NCBI GenBank assembly: GCA_018824405.1
Contig: JAHJGO010000009.1
Coordinates: 81,859-145,858, forward strand
Length of the DNA: 64,000 nucleotides
Direction: 5' to 3'
Source of the DNA: Gammaproteobacteria bacterium
Lineage (GTDB): Bacteria; Pseudomonadota; Gammaproteobacteria; Burkholderiales; Sulfuricellaceae
In this document: piece after piece, positions 57,804 to 64,000 of the stretch
How positions within the stretch are numbered: position 1 is the first letter of the stretch
Layout of the letters: every line of letters begins with the position of its first letter
The notes under the pieces: model-generated
Database searches by the model: none
Told to the model about the DNA's origin: nothing
What the model saw: only the letters and a program-made list of their open reading frames with translations
Program-made: the position numbers and the translations under genes

Positions 57804-57863
57804 GGCATTTTTTCAATATGGCTAAGTAAGGAATTCTTACTTTATGCTTTAAGCCAAAACAAA

Positions 57864-58025
57864 TCAAGCTGCGGCTTGTTGCCAGATGGATTCATTGAAG
57901 GTTTCCAGCATTTGCTGGCGCTGACCATTAAACATTTTGTCGAGCCAGGCAATACCGCCCCCTTTCACGCTTGATCGACTCAGTTCGACCCTTTTCAGTC
58001 GATCAGTGCTACGAAAAGCGAACAG
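57864..58025 (-). pseudogene. Probable gene remnant
   Basis: A 53-codon frame without its own ATG and with a TGA at its upstream edge (58026-58028) ends KMFNGQRQQMLETFNESIWQQAAA. The composition looks protein-like, as the C-terminus of a lost gene, but no family is recognised. The rest of the 57804-58155 spacer shows nothing else. It may be noncoding. Confidence 0.3.
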
Positions 58026-58155
58026 TCAATGTGCTAATTTAGATTTAGCCGGAGCATGCGGCAATTGGGCGATCCCTTGGAACGGCAGGTTAGGAACAAA
58101 CAAGATAGCACCTGTTGGCATCAGTGCTCTGCGGCAGTTTCTGGTTCGGTTCGGT

Positions 58156-58713
58156 TCAGCGCAATTCTGCCCGGCGCGCATAGAGCGTGTCATATACCAA
58201 TTCCAGCCCTGGGTGAATACCCCTCAAACCAGCCACGACCTTTTCCGTCCAGTCGAAATAGGCCTGTTTGCGCTCTATGGACCAGTCCGCTGGCGGTGAG
58301 GTGAGAATATCCCGCAGGTTGCTGATCTTGTCGGCCAGTTTTATCAACTGGGCTTCCGGCGAGATGTGTGGTGCATGCTCGATCTGGAGTTGCTTGCGAA
58401 CATCTGGATCCAGCGTTTTGTCGTCTGTCACTTCCAGGACAATCGCAGTGATTCTGGAGCCAAACTTTTCTTCCAGCTCCACTACCTTGGTTTCCGTATC
58501 TTCAATGGTGTCGTGCAGGATCGCCGCGCACAGAACTGCTGGGTCGCTCACGCCCCCTTCATTGGCCAGCACATTTGCCAGCGCGATTGGGTGGTTGATG
58601 TAGGGCGAGGCATTGGCGTCCTTGCGGCGTTGGTCACGGTGTTTATGGGCGGCAAATGCCAATGCTTCGATGACAATGCCGATATCCTGGGAGGCGTTCT
58701 TAATGGCGTTCAT
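58156..58713 (-). CDS. Small alarmone hydrolase (Mesh1-like HD protein)
   Basis: The 185-residue HD-superfamily protein corresponds to the hydrolase half of RelA/SpoT. It has RRKDANASPYINHPIALANVL, the metal motif His67-Asp68 in LHDTIEDTE and Asp in LIKLADKISNLRDI. No synthetase, TGS or ACT domain follows, so it should only degrade (p)ppGpp or related nucleotides such as (p)ppApp or NADPH, as reported for Mesh1-type enzymes. It lies among toxin-antitoxin and defence-type genes. Confidence 0.86.
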   Translation of the reverse strand: MNAIKNASQDIGIVIEALAFAAHKHRDQRRKDANASPYINHPIALANVLANEGGVSDPAVLCAAILHDTIEDTETKVVELEEKFGSRITAIVLEVTDDKTLDPDVRKQLQIEHAPHISPEAQLIKLADKISNLRDILTSPPADWSIERKQAYFDWTEKVVAGLRGIHPGLELVYDTLYARRAELR

Positions 58714-58795
58714 TTCTTATCTCCATGCGTTTTGCGGTTACGAAGGTAATCCTTGTCCATCTCTCTGCCGTTGTTTATCTTGATCACTCAGCGAA

Positions 58796-59743
58796 TCAAT
58801 GCCTCATTGAACTTGGCATTGACTCAACAAACGCAGTTTGCCCCCCGAATTCAGCTTGCAGCAGATTGTCCATTCCGTCTGCGATCTGACAGAAATGCGC
58901 AAAGACCTGGGCAACATGAGTGCCCACGAATGGCACGGCGAAAATATCGGCAACGCCATAGACCGTACCATTCCGATAAAAGAAACGCATCAGGGTTTCA
59001 TTGGCATTGACGTCATTCAGCCGGGCGAAGATGCCGGGGTTTTCCTCCACATCTTTCAGGATCGGTGAGTAAATGCGAACGTGCAGCGGATCATCGATCA
59101 GTCGAACAAATGTGATGGCACTACCATAGCGAATTGGGATGTCTCCATCGTCGTCGTATTCAAGCTCCCCCAGACCCGTTGTCTCCTTGATTGTGGCAAG
59201 TAGTCGCTGTGATAAATCTCCCTGGTTATCGGCCTCTGGCCGTTTTGCAAGCTTCAGACCCAGTTCAGGTAGCTCAATCGCTCCATCTTCCGTGTCAAAA
59301 GCCTCATATTGCAATGATCCGGGATGTGGCACACGGAGGATCTCGGCGAGGGTCCGTACCGTCAGATTCGCCACCGCGTCAAAGGATACGGGCGCCGAAA
59401 ACTCCGCAAAGTAGTTCGGTGATCCGTCAGGGTCGTCCTCGGGCGTTGAATCGGTGGGATTCCTGGTTGGATCCTGCCAGCCAGCATCAATCAAGGCAGC
59501 GATCTGCCGATCATTGAGTTGTTCCTGCTTGGTCAGGTAACTGTTGCTCGTCGTCTCGACGCGCATCCCGAATGAGCCCTGGGCGGCGAACTGGACAAAT
59601 CGGTTAGAACGCTTCACTGACAGGATCAGGAACTGGTCCTCTTCGAGTTTCTCAAGGACAGCAGCCAGTTTCTGTGCAAAGGGGGGCCAGGCCACGGAGA
59701 GCGCGCTTGCCGGGGCGGGTTTGTTTTTCGCAGCGGGTTTCAT
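58796..59743 (-). CDS. TY-Chap / YbjN-like chaperone-fold protein
   Basis: A 315-residue protein. The N-terminal part (about 15-95; FLILSVKRSNRFVQFAAQGSFGMRVETTSNSYL) resembles the TY-Chap N-terminal domain, and the C-terminal part (about 190-300; LHVRIYSPILKDVEENPGIFARLNDVNANETLMRFFYRNGTVY) resembles YbjN/type III secretion chaperone folds. Such proteins are predicted peptide-binding chaperones linked to conflict or signalling systems. The start at 59743 follows AGAGGAG; the longer open frame to 59788 lacks a site. The assignment is by pattern recognition only. Confidence 0.6.
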   Translation of the reverse strand: MKPAAKNKPAPASALSVAWPPFAQKLAAVLEKLEEDQFLILSVKRSNRFVQFAAQGSFGMRVETTSNSYLTKQEQLNDRQIAALIDAGWQDPTRNPTDSTPEDDPDGSPNYFAEFSAPVSFDAVANLTVRTLAEILRVPHPGSLQYEAFDTEDGAIELPELGLKLAKRPEADNQGDLSQRLLATIKETTGLGELEYDDDGDIPIRYGSAITFVRLIDDPLHVRIYSPILKDVEENPGIFARLNDVNANETLMRFFYRNGTVYGVADIFAVPFVGTHVAQVFAHFCQIADGMDNLLQAEFGGQTAFVESMPSSMRH

Positions 59744-59858
59744 AGTGTTTCTCCTCTTTAGCGACTTTGCCGGTGGCGGGGGCCGCAATCTGGATCAAAT
59801 CCCCCGGCCCGTTTCACAGTGGATGCTGTGGGGTGGGCCAACCCTTCAATCTCAGACT

Positions 59859-59897
59859 ACACCACTGTAGGCTCACTGGATGAGCCTACAGTGGTGT
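59859..59897. repeat. Perfect 17-bp hairpin
   Basis: ACACCACTGTAGGCTCA (59859-59875), a 5-base loop and its exact complement (59881-59897). It begins 16 bases past the Sel1 gene stop on the minus strand. No T tract follows on either strand, so it is a terminator without U run, a binding site, or a mobile-element relic. Confidence 0.8.
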
Positions 59898-59912
59898 CCA
59901 ATGCAATTCACT

Positions 59913-60539
59913 TCAACAGGAGGGAGCCTGTTCGTTATCTTTACCCTTCTCCAAGATAACTCTACCCCGTGCCAACTGCTCCGGAGTCACGTCCTTACCC
60001 GTTAGGTCTTTGTATAACGTAGCTATACTTTCCGCATCGAAAGCTTCCTTTCCCGGAAGTAGTACCAGTTTCGGATTACCTGCCTTTCCCTTGGGATCCG
60101 CCACGCTTCCCCCGCATACGATACATTCACCCTTGGCATCAGGGTGACCAGCTTCAGCAGCAGGCTTGAAATATTGGGCAGCTTCGGATAAATCGCGGGG
60201 AGCACCTTCTCCATCCCTGTAGCAAACGCCGAGGTTGAACTGGGCAACAGGGACGTTTTGAGCTGCTGCTAGGCGATACCACTTGACCGCCTCTTCAGGG
60301 TTATAGGGAACACCCAGACCGTTAAAATACATGCTGCCGAGATTGTTCTGTCCATAGGGGTCGCCTTGGTCAGCGGCCATCCGATACCACCTCAATGCTT
60401 CTGACAGGTCGTGCCTGACCCCATTTCCTTCGCGGTAGAGGTCGCCAAGGTCATTCTGAGCGTCAGCATCCCCGGCAAGGGCATCTTCTCTGAGTGCAAT
60501 GATATGCGGGGGGTAAATAGAGATTGTTGCCATGTCCAT
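59913..60539 (-). CDS. Sel1-repeat protein
   Basis: A 208-residue protein with three to four Sel1-like (SLR) helical repeats in residues about 20-135: GDADAQNDLGDLYREGNGV, ALRWYRMAADQGDPYGQNNLGSMY and AVKWYRLAAAQNVPVAQFNLG. A C-terminal region of about 70 residues follows, starting with a CxxC pair (GECIVCGGS). No signal peptide is seen, so a cytoplasmic scaffold or adaptor is likely. Met3 (60533) is an alternative start. A perfect hairpin follows the stop. Confidence 0.82.
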   Translation of the reverse strand: MDMATISIYPPHIIALREDALAGDADAQNDLGDLYREGNGVRHDLSEALRWYRMAADQGDPYGQNNLGSMYFNGLGVPYNPEEAVKWYRLAAAQNVPVAQFNLGVCYRDGEGAPRDLSEAAQYFKPAAEAGHPDAKGECIVCGGSVADPKGKAGNPKLVLLPGKEAFDAESIATLYKDLTGKDVTPEQLARGRVILEKGKDNEQAPSC

Positions 60540-61178
60540 GACTCCTTTGTGAAGGACATGCCTTGTTTAGCGATATTCTTTTACGTCCCCCGCAAGTAAG
60601 GCTAAATCGGGACGGCTGGCAATAAAAAACCCGCTTTCAGCTTGAGCTAAAAACGGGCTTTTCACCGCTTTAGCTGTATGTTTAACGTGCCCGCAAGCTG
60701 AAACTTCAAATCGGCACAGCTTTAAATTTACTCCTGGAATTTGAGGGTGTCAAATCAAAATCTGAAGCATCCAGAGTACTGCTGTATTTCTAGCCAATGG
60801 CCGGTGTGCGATGCATAGCTGACTTATGTGATGCAGTATGCTAACGGCGGCTGTGGCCGATGACCTGCCCGTTACCCTGAAGATTTCATCGTCGCTTCCT
60901 CGGCCATTGCTGACGCTGGCGGATCGGCCTGTGTCGGGCGGCAATGTGGCGGTAAGCAGCCCTTCAGTGGCCGCATGGCTCGAACGTCAGCTTCTCAGTC
61001 TGGCGAATTCACCCTATCGACCCATTACGGACGTTCAATCGCTCAACGAGCATAAGTCAGCTTACCGCAGTTGAGCCGACATAGGCCCGGAAATTACCAC
61101 TGCCAACTCTTCAGCCTTTCTGACCTGTTGCATTTTCAAAAGCGGCAAATCAGTAGCCAAGGGTATCTAATGTCATAA
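60540..61178. other. Gene-poor spacer with terminator and decayed sequence
   Basis: No supported gene is seen in these 639 bases. They hold the terminator at 60623-60662. The rest has short frames in several registers without similarity or ribosome sites. Stretches such as TCGACCCATTACGGACGTTC (61017-61036) resemble commonly decayed intergenic DNA. Confidence 0.5.
60623..60662 (-). terminator. Intrinsic terminator, strongest on the minus strand
   Basis: AAAAGCCCGTTTTTAGCT, a short loop, AGCTGAAAGCGGG, then TTTTTTATT on the minus strand. It would stop transcripts coming from the methyltransferase direction before the Sel1 gene. Confidence 0.65.
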
Positions 61179-62288
61179 TTATAACAATAGCTCGAGCGTC
61201 TGCCCTCGCTTTGTATTGGTCATGTTGTAAGCCCCCGCGCCATCCTTTCCCGCTAGCAAATCACGAACGGCCGACGCAACAGCCTCAGCCAGAGTGCAGG
61301 GGACAGCATTCCCGATCTGGCAATAAACCTTGCTCTGTGGGCCGGCAAATTGATAGTCGGCAGGAAACCCCTGAAGTAGCGCTGCCTCATCTATTGTGAG
61401 GCGGCGTAAATGTCCAGGAACCACTAGGCCTAGGGCAGAAGACTGTCCCTTCATTAAAGACGCGTGGTGTTGTTCTACCCAGCTTTCCTTGTAATCATAC
61501 AGATGATGTTCATCGATAATCGGCGTCCGGTTCCCGCCCATACTTGCAGGGAGAGTGCTCGACCAACCGTCGGGGTTAAGTGGTCTGCCTTGGCCGTTGA
61601 ACAACATGCCAGCGTATGGGGATTTTCTAAGTATGGGGCGCGCCGCCAAAGTAATTTTGGCCTTGCATATCCTCGGGTTTGTTTCTGAACCGGCAGCCCC
61701 CAGGTGTTGGATGATGTCGCGGACAGAAAGCGCTTTTTGCTTGTATGGCAGCAGTGTTGAGAGCTTTGTACCCTGTTTGACGTCGCGTGATCCAACAAAA
61801 AAAACACGTTCCCTGTTCTGGGCAGAGCCGTAATCTTTTGCGTTGAGAATATTCATTGAAACCGAATAGCCAAGTTCTGAGAACTGGCGGAACAGTTCCT
61901 CCCGGATTTTCTGGAATTTTTCCAGGGACGCCAGTGCCTTGACATTCTCCATGACGAAAACGCGTGGACGTAACGCTGCAACTACTTTTGCAAATGAAAA
62001 TACCAATTTGCTTCTGGGATCGTTCGGGTTCATCTTGCCCGCCACAGAAAATCCTTGACAGGGCGGACCACCAAATACGACATCGACATTCCGATATGCG
62101 GCCAAACGATCCATATGCTCGTTAATGTCACCTTCGTGGAGTTTAGATTTTGGATGATTGAGCCTATAGGTCTTGCAGGCGTATGTATCTAATTCATTCC
62201 CGGCCAATATGGTAAAACCCGCCCGCTCAAATCCAACATCCATTCCGCCCGCGCCACTAAACAACGATACAGCCGTTAATTCATTCAT
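61179..62288 (-). CDS. DNA (cytosine-5) methyltransferase of a type II R-M system
   Basis: A 369-residue C5-cytosine methyltransferase. The SAM motif is VSLFSGAGGMDVGFE, the catalytic Cys77 lies in FGGPPCQGFS, ENV appears in FVMENVKALAS, and QNRERVFFVG and the C-terminal motifs LLQGFPADYQF and QIGNAVP follow. It is divergent from a C-protein gene followed by a nuclease candidate, so it is the modification half of that system. The recognition sequence cannot be read from the variable region. Confidence 0.93.
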   Translation of the reverse strand: MNELTAVSLFSGAGGMDVGFERAGFTILAGNELDTYACKTYRLNHPKSKLHEGDINEHMDRLAAYRNVDVVFGGPPCQGFSVAGKMNPNDPRSKLVFSFAKVVAALRPRVFVMENVKALASLEKFQKIREELFRQFSELGYSVSMNILNAKDYGSAQNRERVFFVGSRDVKQGTKLSTLLPYKQKALSVRDIIQHLGAAGSETNPRICKAKITLAARPILRKSPYAGMLFNGQGRPLNPDGWSSTLPASMGGNRTPIIDEHHLYDYKESWVEQHHASLMKGQSSALGLVVPGHLRRLTIDEAALLQGFPADYQFAGPQSKVYCQIGNAVPCTLAEAVASAVRDLLAGKDGAGAYNMTNTKRGQTLELLL

Positions 62289-62312
62289 AGATTATTCCAA
62301 ATCCGAATATTT

Positions 62313-62328
62313 TGTGAAAGGTATCACA
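62313..62328. promoter_or_regulatory. Candidate C-protein operator
   Basis: TGTGA, six bases, TCACA lies in the 51-base divergent spacer between the methyltransferase and the controller gene. Its position suits control of both promoters; the motif match is only 5-base arms. Confidence 0.4.
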
Positions 62329-62339
62329 ATGCTGACACT

Positions 62340-62606
62340 ATGATCAACAGCAAATCGATACATACTCCTGAGTACTCCGATCTGATTGAGTGGCTTACCT
62401 GTGAACGCAAGCGGCTAGGTCTTTCTCAGGCAGAAGTCGGTGAATCAATCGGCATGTCTCAATCAGATATTTCAAAAATGGAAAATCATGAGCGGCGTAT
62501 GGATGTACTCGAATTTAAACGTCTCCTCCAAGTGTATCGGATCAGCGACAACCCCAAGCTCCAACGTTACATTCAGGATTTTTTCGGGGTTGGCAATGAG
62601 AGTTGA
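62340..62606 (+). CDS. Xre-family controller (C) protein of the R-M system
   Basis: An 88-residue Xre-type helix-turn-helix protein (about 15-70; LGLSQAEVGESIGMSQSDISKMENHERRMDVLEFKRLLQVY). In type II R-M systems such C proteins delay nuclease expression until DNA is methylated. It overlaps the next gene by 11 bases and is divergent from the methyltransferase, which supports that role. Confidence 0.82.
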   Translation: MINSKSIHTPEYSDLIEWLTCERKRLGLSQAEVGESIGMSQSDISKMENHERRMDVLEFKRLLQVYRISDNPKLQRYIQDFFGVGNES

Positions 62607-63681
62607 AGAACGAACTGAACACGTTCAGTACTGGCTGAAGGCAAAGCTCAATCGGGCAAAATCGCTGGATGGTGCGCATTTCCGCAAGTTGAGAAATCAT
62701 GAGTCTGTGTCAGAGACTCTTTCAAAATTGATAGAAACAAAAGCGAAAGGGTTTCGTGGTGTGGTGATCACATCCTTGGTTGGGTTTTCGATCGACAAGC
62801 GCTTTAACCCGCTGACGGATTTTTATGCCTGTAACCCACGCTCAATATTTGAACAGGCAATTTGGTATGTACTCACTGAGTACAACATTCCTTGCGGCAA
62901 GTCCGACCCGTTGAATGTGGCGAAAAACATCACCAAACTGGACTTGGATTGGGCGAAGGATCGTCGGCCAGAACAAGCTGCAATAGCTGCCGTTAATTTT
63001 CTTACGCTTTGCGTGAACGAAACGGATGAAGAACAGCGGATGCTGCTGGAAGATTATTTTTACTTCAAACTCATTCAGTACGCCAGCAAGATCGAAAACT
63101 TTGCGCTTACTAGACCGAACACAGACACAAAGTCACGTCAATGGCTAGCGGCCAGGCTTGTTGAATTTTCGCTTAAAGCGCCGGAGTCAGGCGCGACTCC
63201 GCAATTATTGGTGGCAAACTTACTGAAACAGGTATTTCAGTCTGGCGACGTGACCGTATCCGGTGGTGAAGAAAGTGTTTTCGGTACCAATACAACTTCC
63301 AAAAAACCTGCTGATATTTGGTTGGAGTTCAATGGCCTGCCGTCAGTACTTTTTGAGATCACGCTCAAGAAGGTCGATAAAAAAAGACTGGAAGATTGCA
63401 TTGAATCTCACGGTGTGCTCGGGATATCGAATTTGCCACTTACGTTCATTTGCAGAACTTCCGTAGATATTGGAACGCTCAATGATGTTACTGAGAACAC
63501 TCTTCGCTATAAAAACAGACAGATTGAGTTTGTCGATTATTCTGAATTTGTAAGAACATCGTTCTCACTGATAGATGACAGTGGTGCGGGCGACGTTTAC
63601 GAACGCATGCGAAATTTCGTTGAGAGTGTATCGACATCTATCAAGACAAAAGACGCTTGGAACCAAACGTTTAATGATTGA
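62596..63681 (+). CDS. Probable type II restriction endonuclease
   Basis: A 361-residue protein of no firmly recognised family. The position (downstream of and overlapping a C gene, next to a C5 methyltransferase) is that of the restriction nuclease. A PD-(D/E)XK-like site is seen in KPADIWLEFNGLPSVLFEIT, where the usual Lys after Glu is replaced (EIT), followed by LKK. The start at 62596 (MRVEERTEHVQYWLK) overlaps the C gene; the frame is open to 62440 but only antisense-phase C-gene sequence lies there. Base composition is lower in GC than the core genes, suggesting transfer. Confidence 0.75.
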   Translation: MRVEERTEHVQYWLKAKLNRAKSLDGAHFRKLRNHESVSETLSKLIETKAKGFRGVVITSLVGFSIDKRFNPLTDFYACNPRSIFEQAIWYVLTEYNIPCGKSDPLNVAKNITKLDLDWAKDRRPEQAAIAAVNFLTLCVNETDEEQRMLLEDYFYFKLIQYASKIENFALTRPNTDTKSRQWLAARLVEFSLKAPESGATPQLLVANLLKQVFQSGDVTVSGGEESVFGTNTTSKKPADIWLEFNGLPSVLFEITLKKVDKKRLEDCIESHGVLGISNLPLTFICRTSVDIGTLNDVTENTLRYKNRQIEFVDYSEFVRTSFSLIDDSGAGDVYERMRNFVESVSTSIKTKDAWNQTFND

Positions 63682-63883
63682 CTTTGATGATTAAGTCCAA
63701 AAAAAATATGGGCGCGACGGTATCTGCTTCTCCAGTAGCTAAGTGGCATCGTCGAGAAATGCTAACGACCGGAATGAGCAAACTGGCGACAGAGACGAAA
63801 ACACATCAAGTGACAGCGATGGAGCTTAGACCCGTCAATTAAAAACGCCGTTTTTCGGAGGGTGTAAGAATTTTTGTAATGGA

Positions 63884-63965
63884 ATGGACGCCCACTACCC
63901 TAAACGGCATCAAAGTGCCAAAGTAGTGGTGCAGTAAAGCCCACCAAATAGAGAGGAGCGTCCAT
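63884..63965 (+). ncRNA. Structured leader of an IS110-family element (bridge RNA candidate)
   Basis: Three nested stems precede the transposase start: ATGGACGC (63884-63891) with GCGTCCAT (63958-63965), CCACTAC (63892-63898) with GTAGTGG (63923-63929), and GGCA (63906-63909) with TGCC (63916-63919). IS110-family elements encode a bridge RNA in a noncoding end that guides recombination. Whether this fold is that RNA, or only translation control since it covers the ribosome site region, is inference. Confidence 0.45.
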
Positions 63966-63966
63966 C

Positions 63967-64000
63967 ATGAAGATTACTACGATAGGCATCGATTTGGCAA
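63967..64000 (+). mobile_element. IS110-family transposase, 5' end only
   Basis: The ATG at 63967 opens MKITTIGIDLA, the characteristic start of IS110-family DEDD transposases (first catalytic Asp in GIDLA), cut by the window edge. GAGAGGAG lies upstream. The element's left end falls somewhere in 63682-63966, a stretch without genes that also contains AAAAACGCCGTTTTT. The subgroup (IS110 or IS1111) cannot be told from 11 residues. Confidence 0.82.

Noticed and set aside
60750..61074. Short genes in the spacer between the Sel1 gene and the methyltransferase
   Set aside because: No ribosome sites, no similarity and overlapping frames on both strands; read as decayed intergenic DNA.

Overview
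The window looks like a chromosome segment of a motile, GC-rich betaproteobacterium (Nitrosomonadales/Gallionellaceae-like; the genus cannot be fixed from sequence alone). The grounds are the SdhCDAB-SdhE-GltA-SucAB cluster, the ZapE, ParC/ParE and PEP carboxylase types, the FlrBC/FleSR-type flagellar regulators with FliE, and tandem CheV plus CheZ.

Layout. 0-11.4 kb is the end of a flagellar/chemotaxis block: fliE (with a G10 tract and a sigma-54 promoter), flrC-flrB on the minus strand, then on the plus strand a PAS-type chemoreceptor behind a sigma-28-like promoter, two cheV, cheY, cheZ, cheA and an EAL/HDOD protein. 11.4-24.3 kb is a long minus-strand TCA operon read as malic enzyme, sdhC, sdhD, sdhA, sdhB, yjdM, sdhE, gltA, sucA, sucB, zapE. 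Several of its spacers carry GGGTAATGAG-type inverted repeats. A 17-codon fossil of an sdhA start lies between sdhD and the working sdhA. An ATGTCTTATATAAGACAT palindrome sits upstream of this operon, between it and a divergent c-type cytochrome gene. The same palindrome, as part of a perfect 24-bp palindrome, sits just upstream of a GntR/HutC regulator gene next to ppc. This predicts one GntR-controlled central-carbon regulon.

30.2-43.1 kb holds a P-type ATPase, an HD-GYP / PAS-GGDEF-EAL pair, a chemoreceptor, two membrane proteins, and a heme-motif sensor with degenerate GGDEF plus EAL. 43.2-48 kb holds a B12-type radical SAM protein, a C-GCAxxG-C-C protein, and a GCS2-type ligase overlapping an AstE-like hydrolase. 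48-55 kb holds parC, a GIY-YIG nuclease gene embedded in palindromic CTGAGCGNAGTCGAAGG-type repeats, parE and pgm. The pgm gene itself carries an in-frame copy of the repeat palindrome.

55.8 kb to the end is an accessory/defence-type region: an Xre/ParS-RES toxin-antitoxin pair, an AbrB-PIN pair, a Mesh1-like alarmone hydrolase, a TY-Chap/YbjN-like protein, a Sel1-repeat protein, a type II restriction-modification system with a controller protein, and the left end of an IS110-family element whose leader can fold into nested stems.

The strongest leads are the GIY-YIG/repeat association with the repeat insertion in pgm, the sdhA fossil, the GntR operator pair, the G10 tract in fliE, and the structured IS110 leader.
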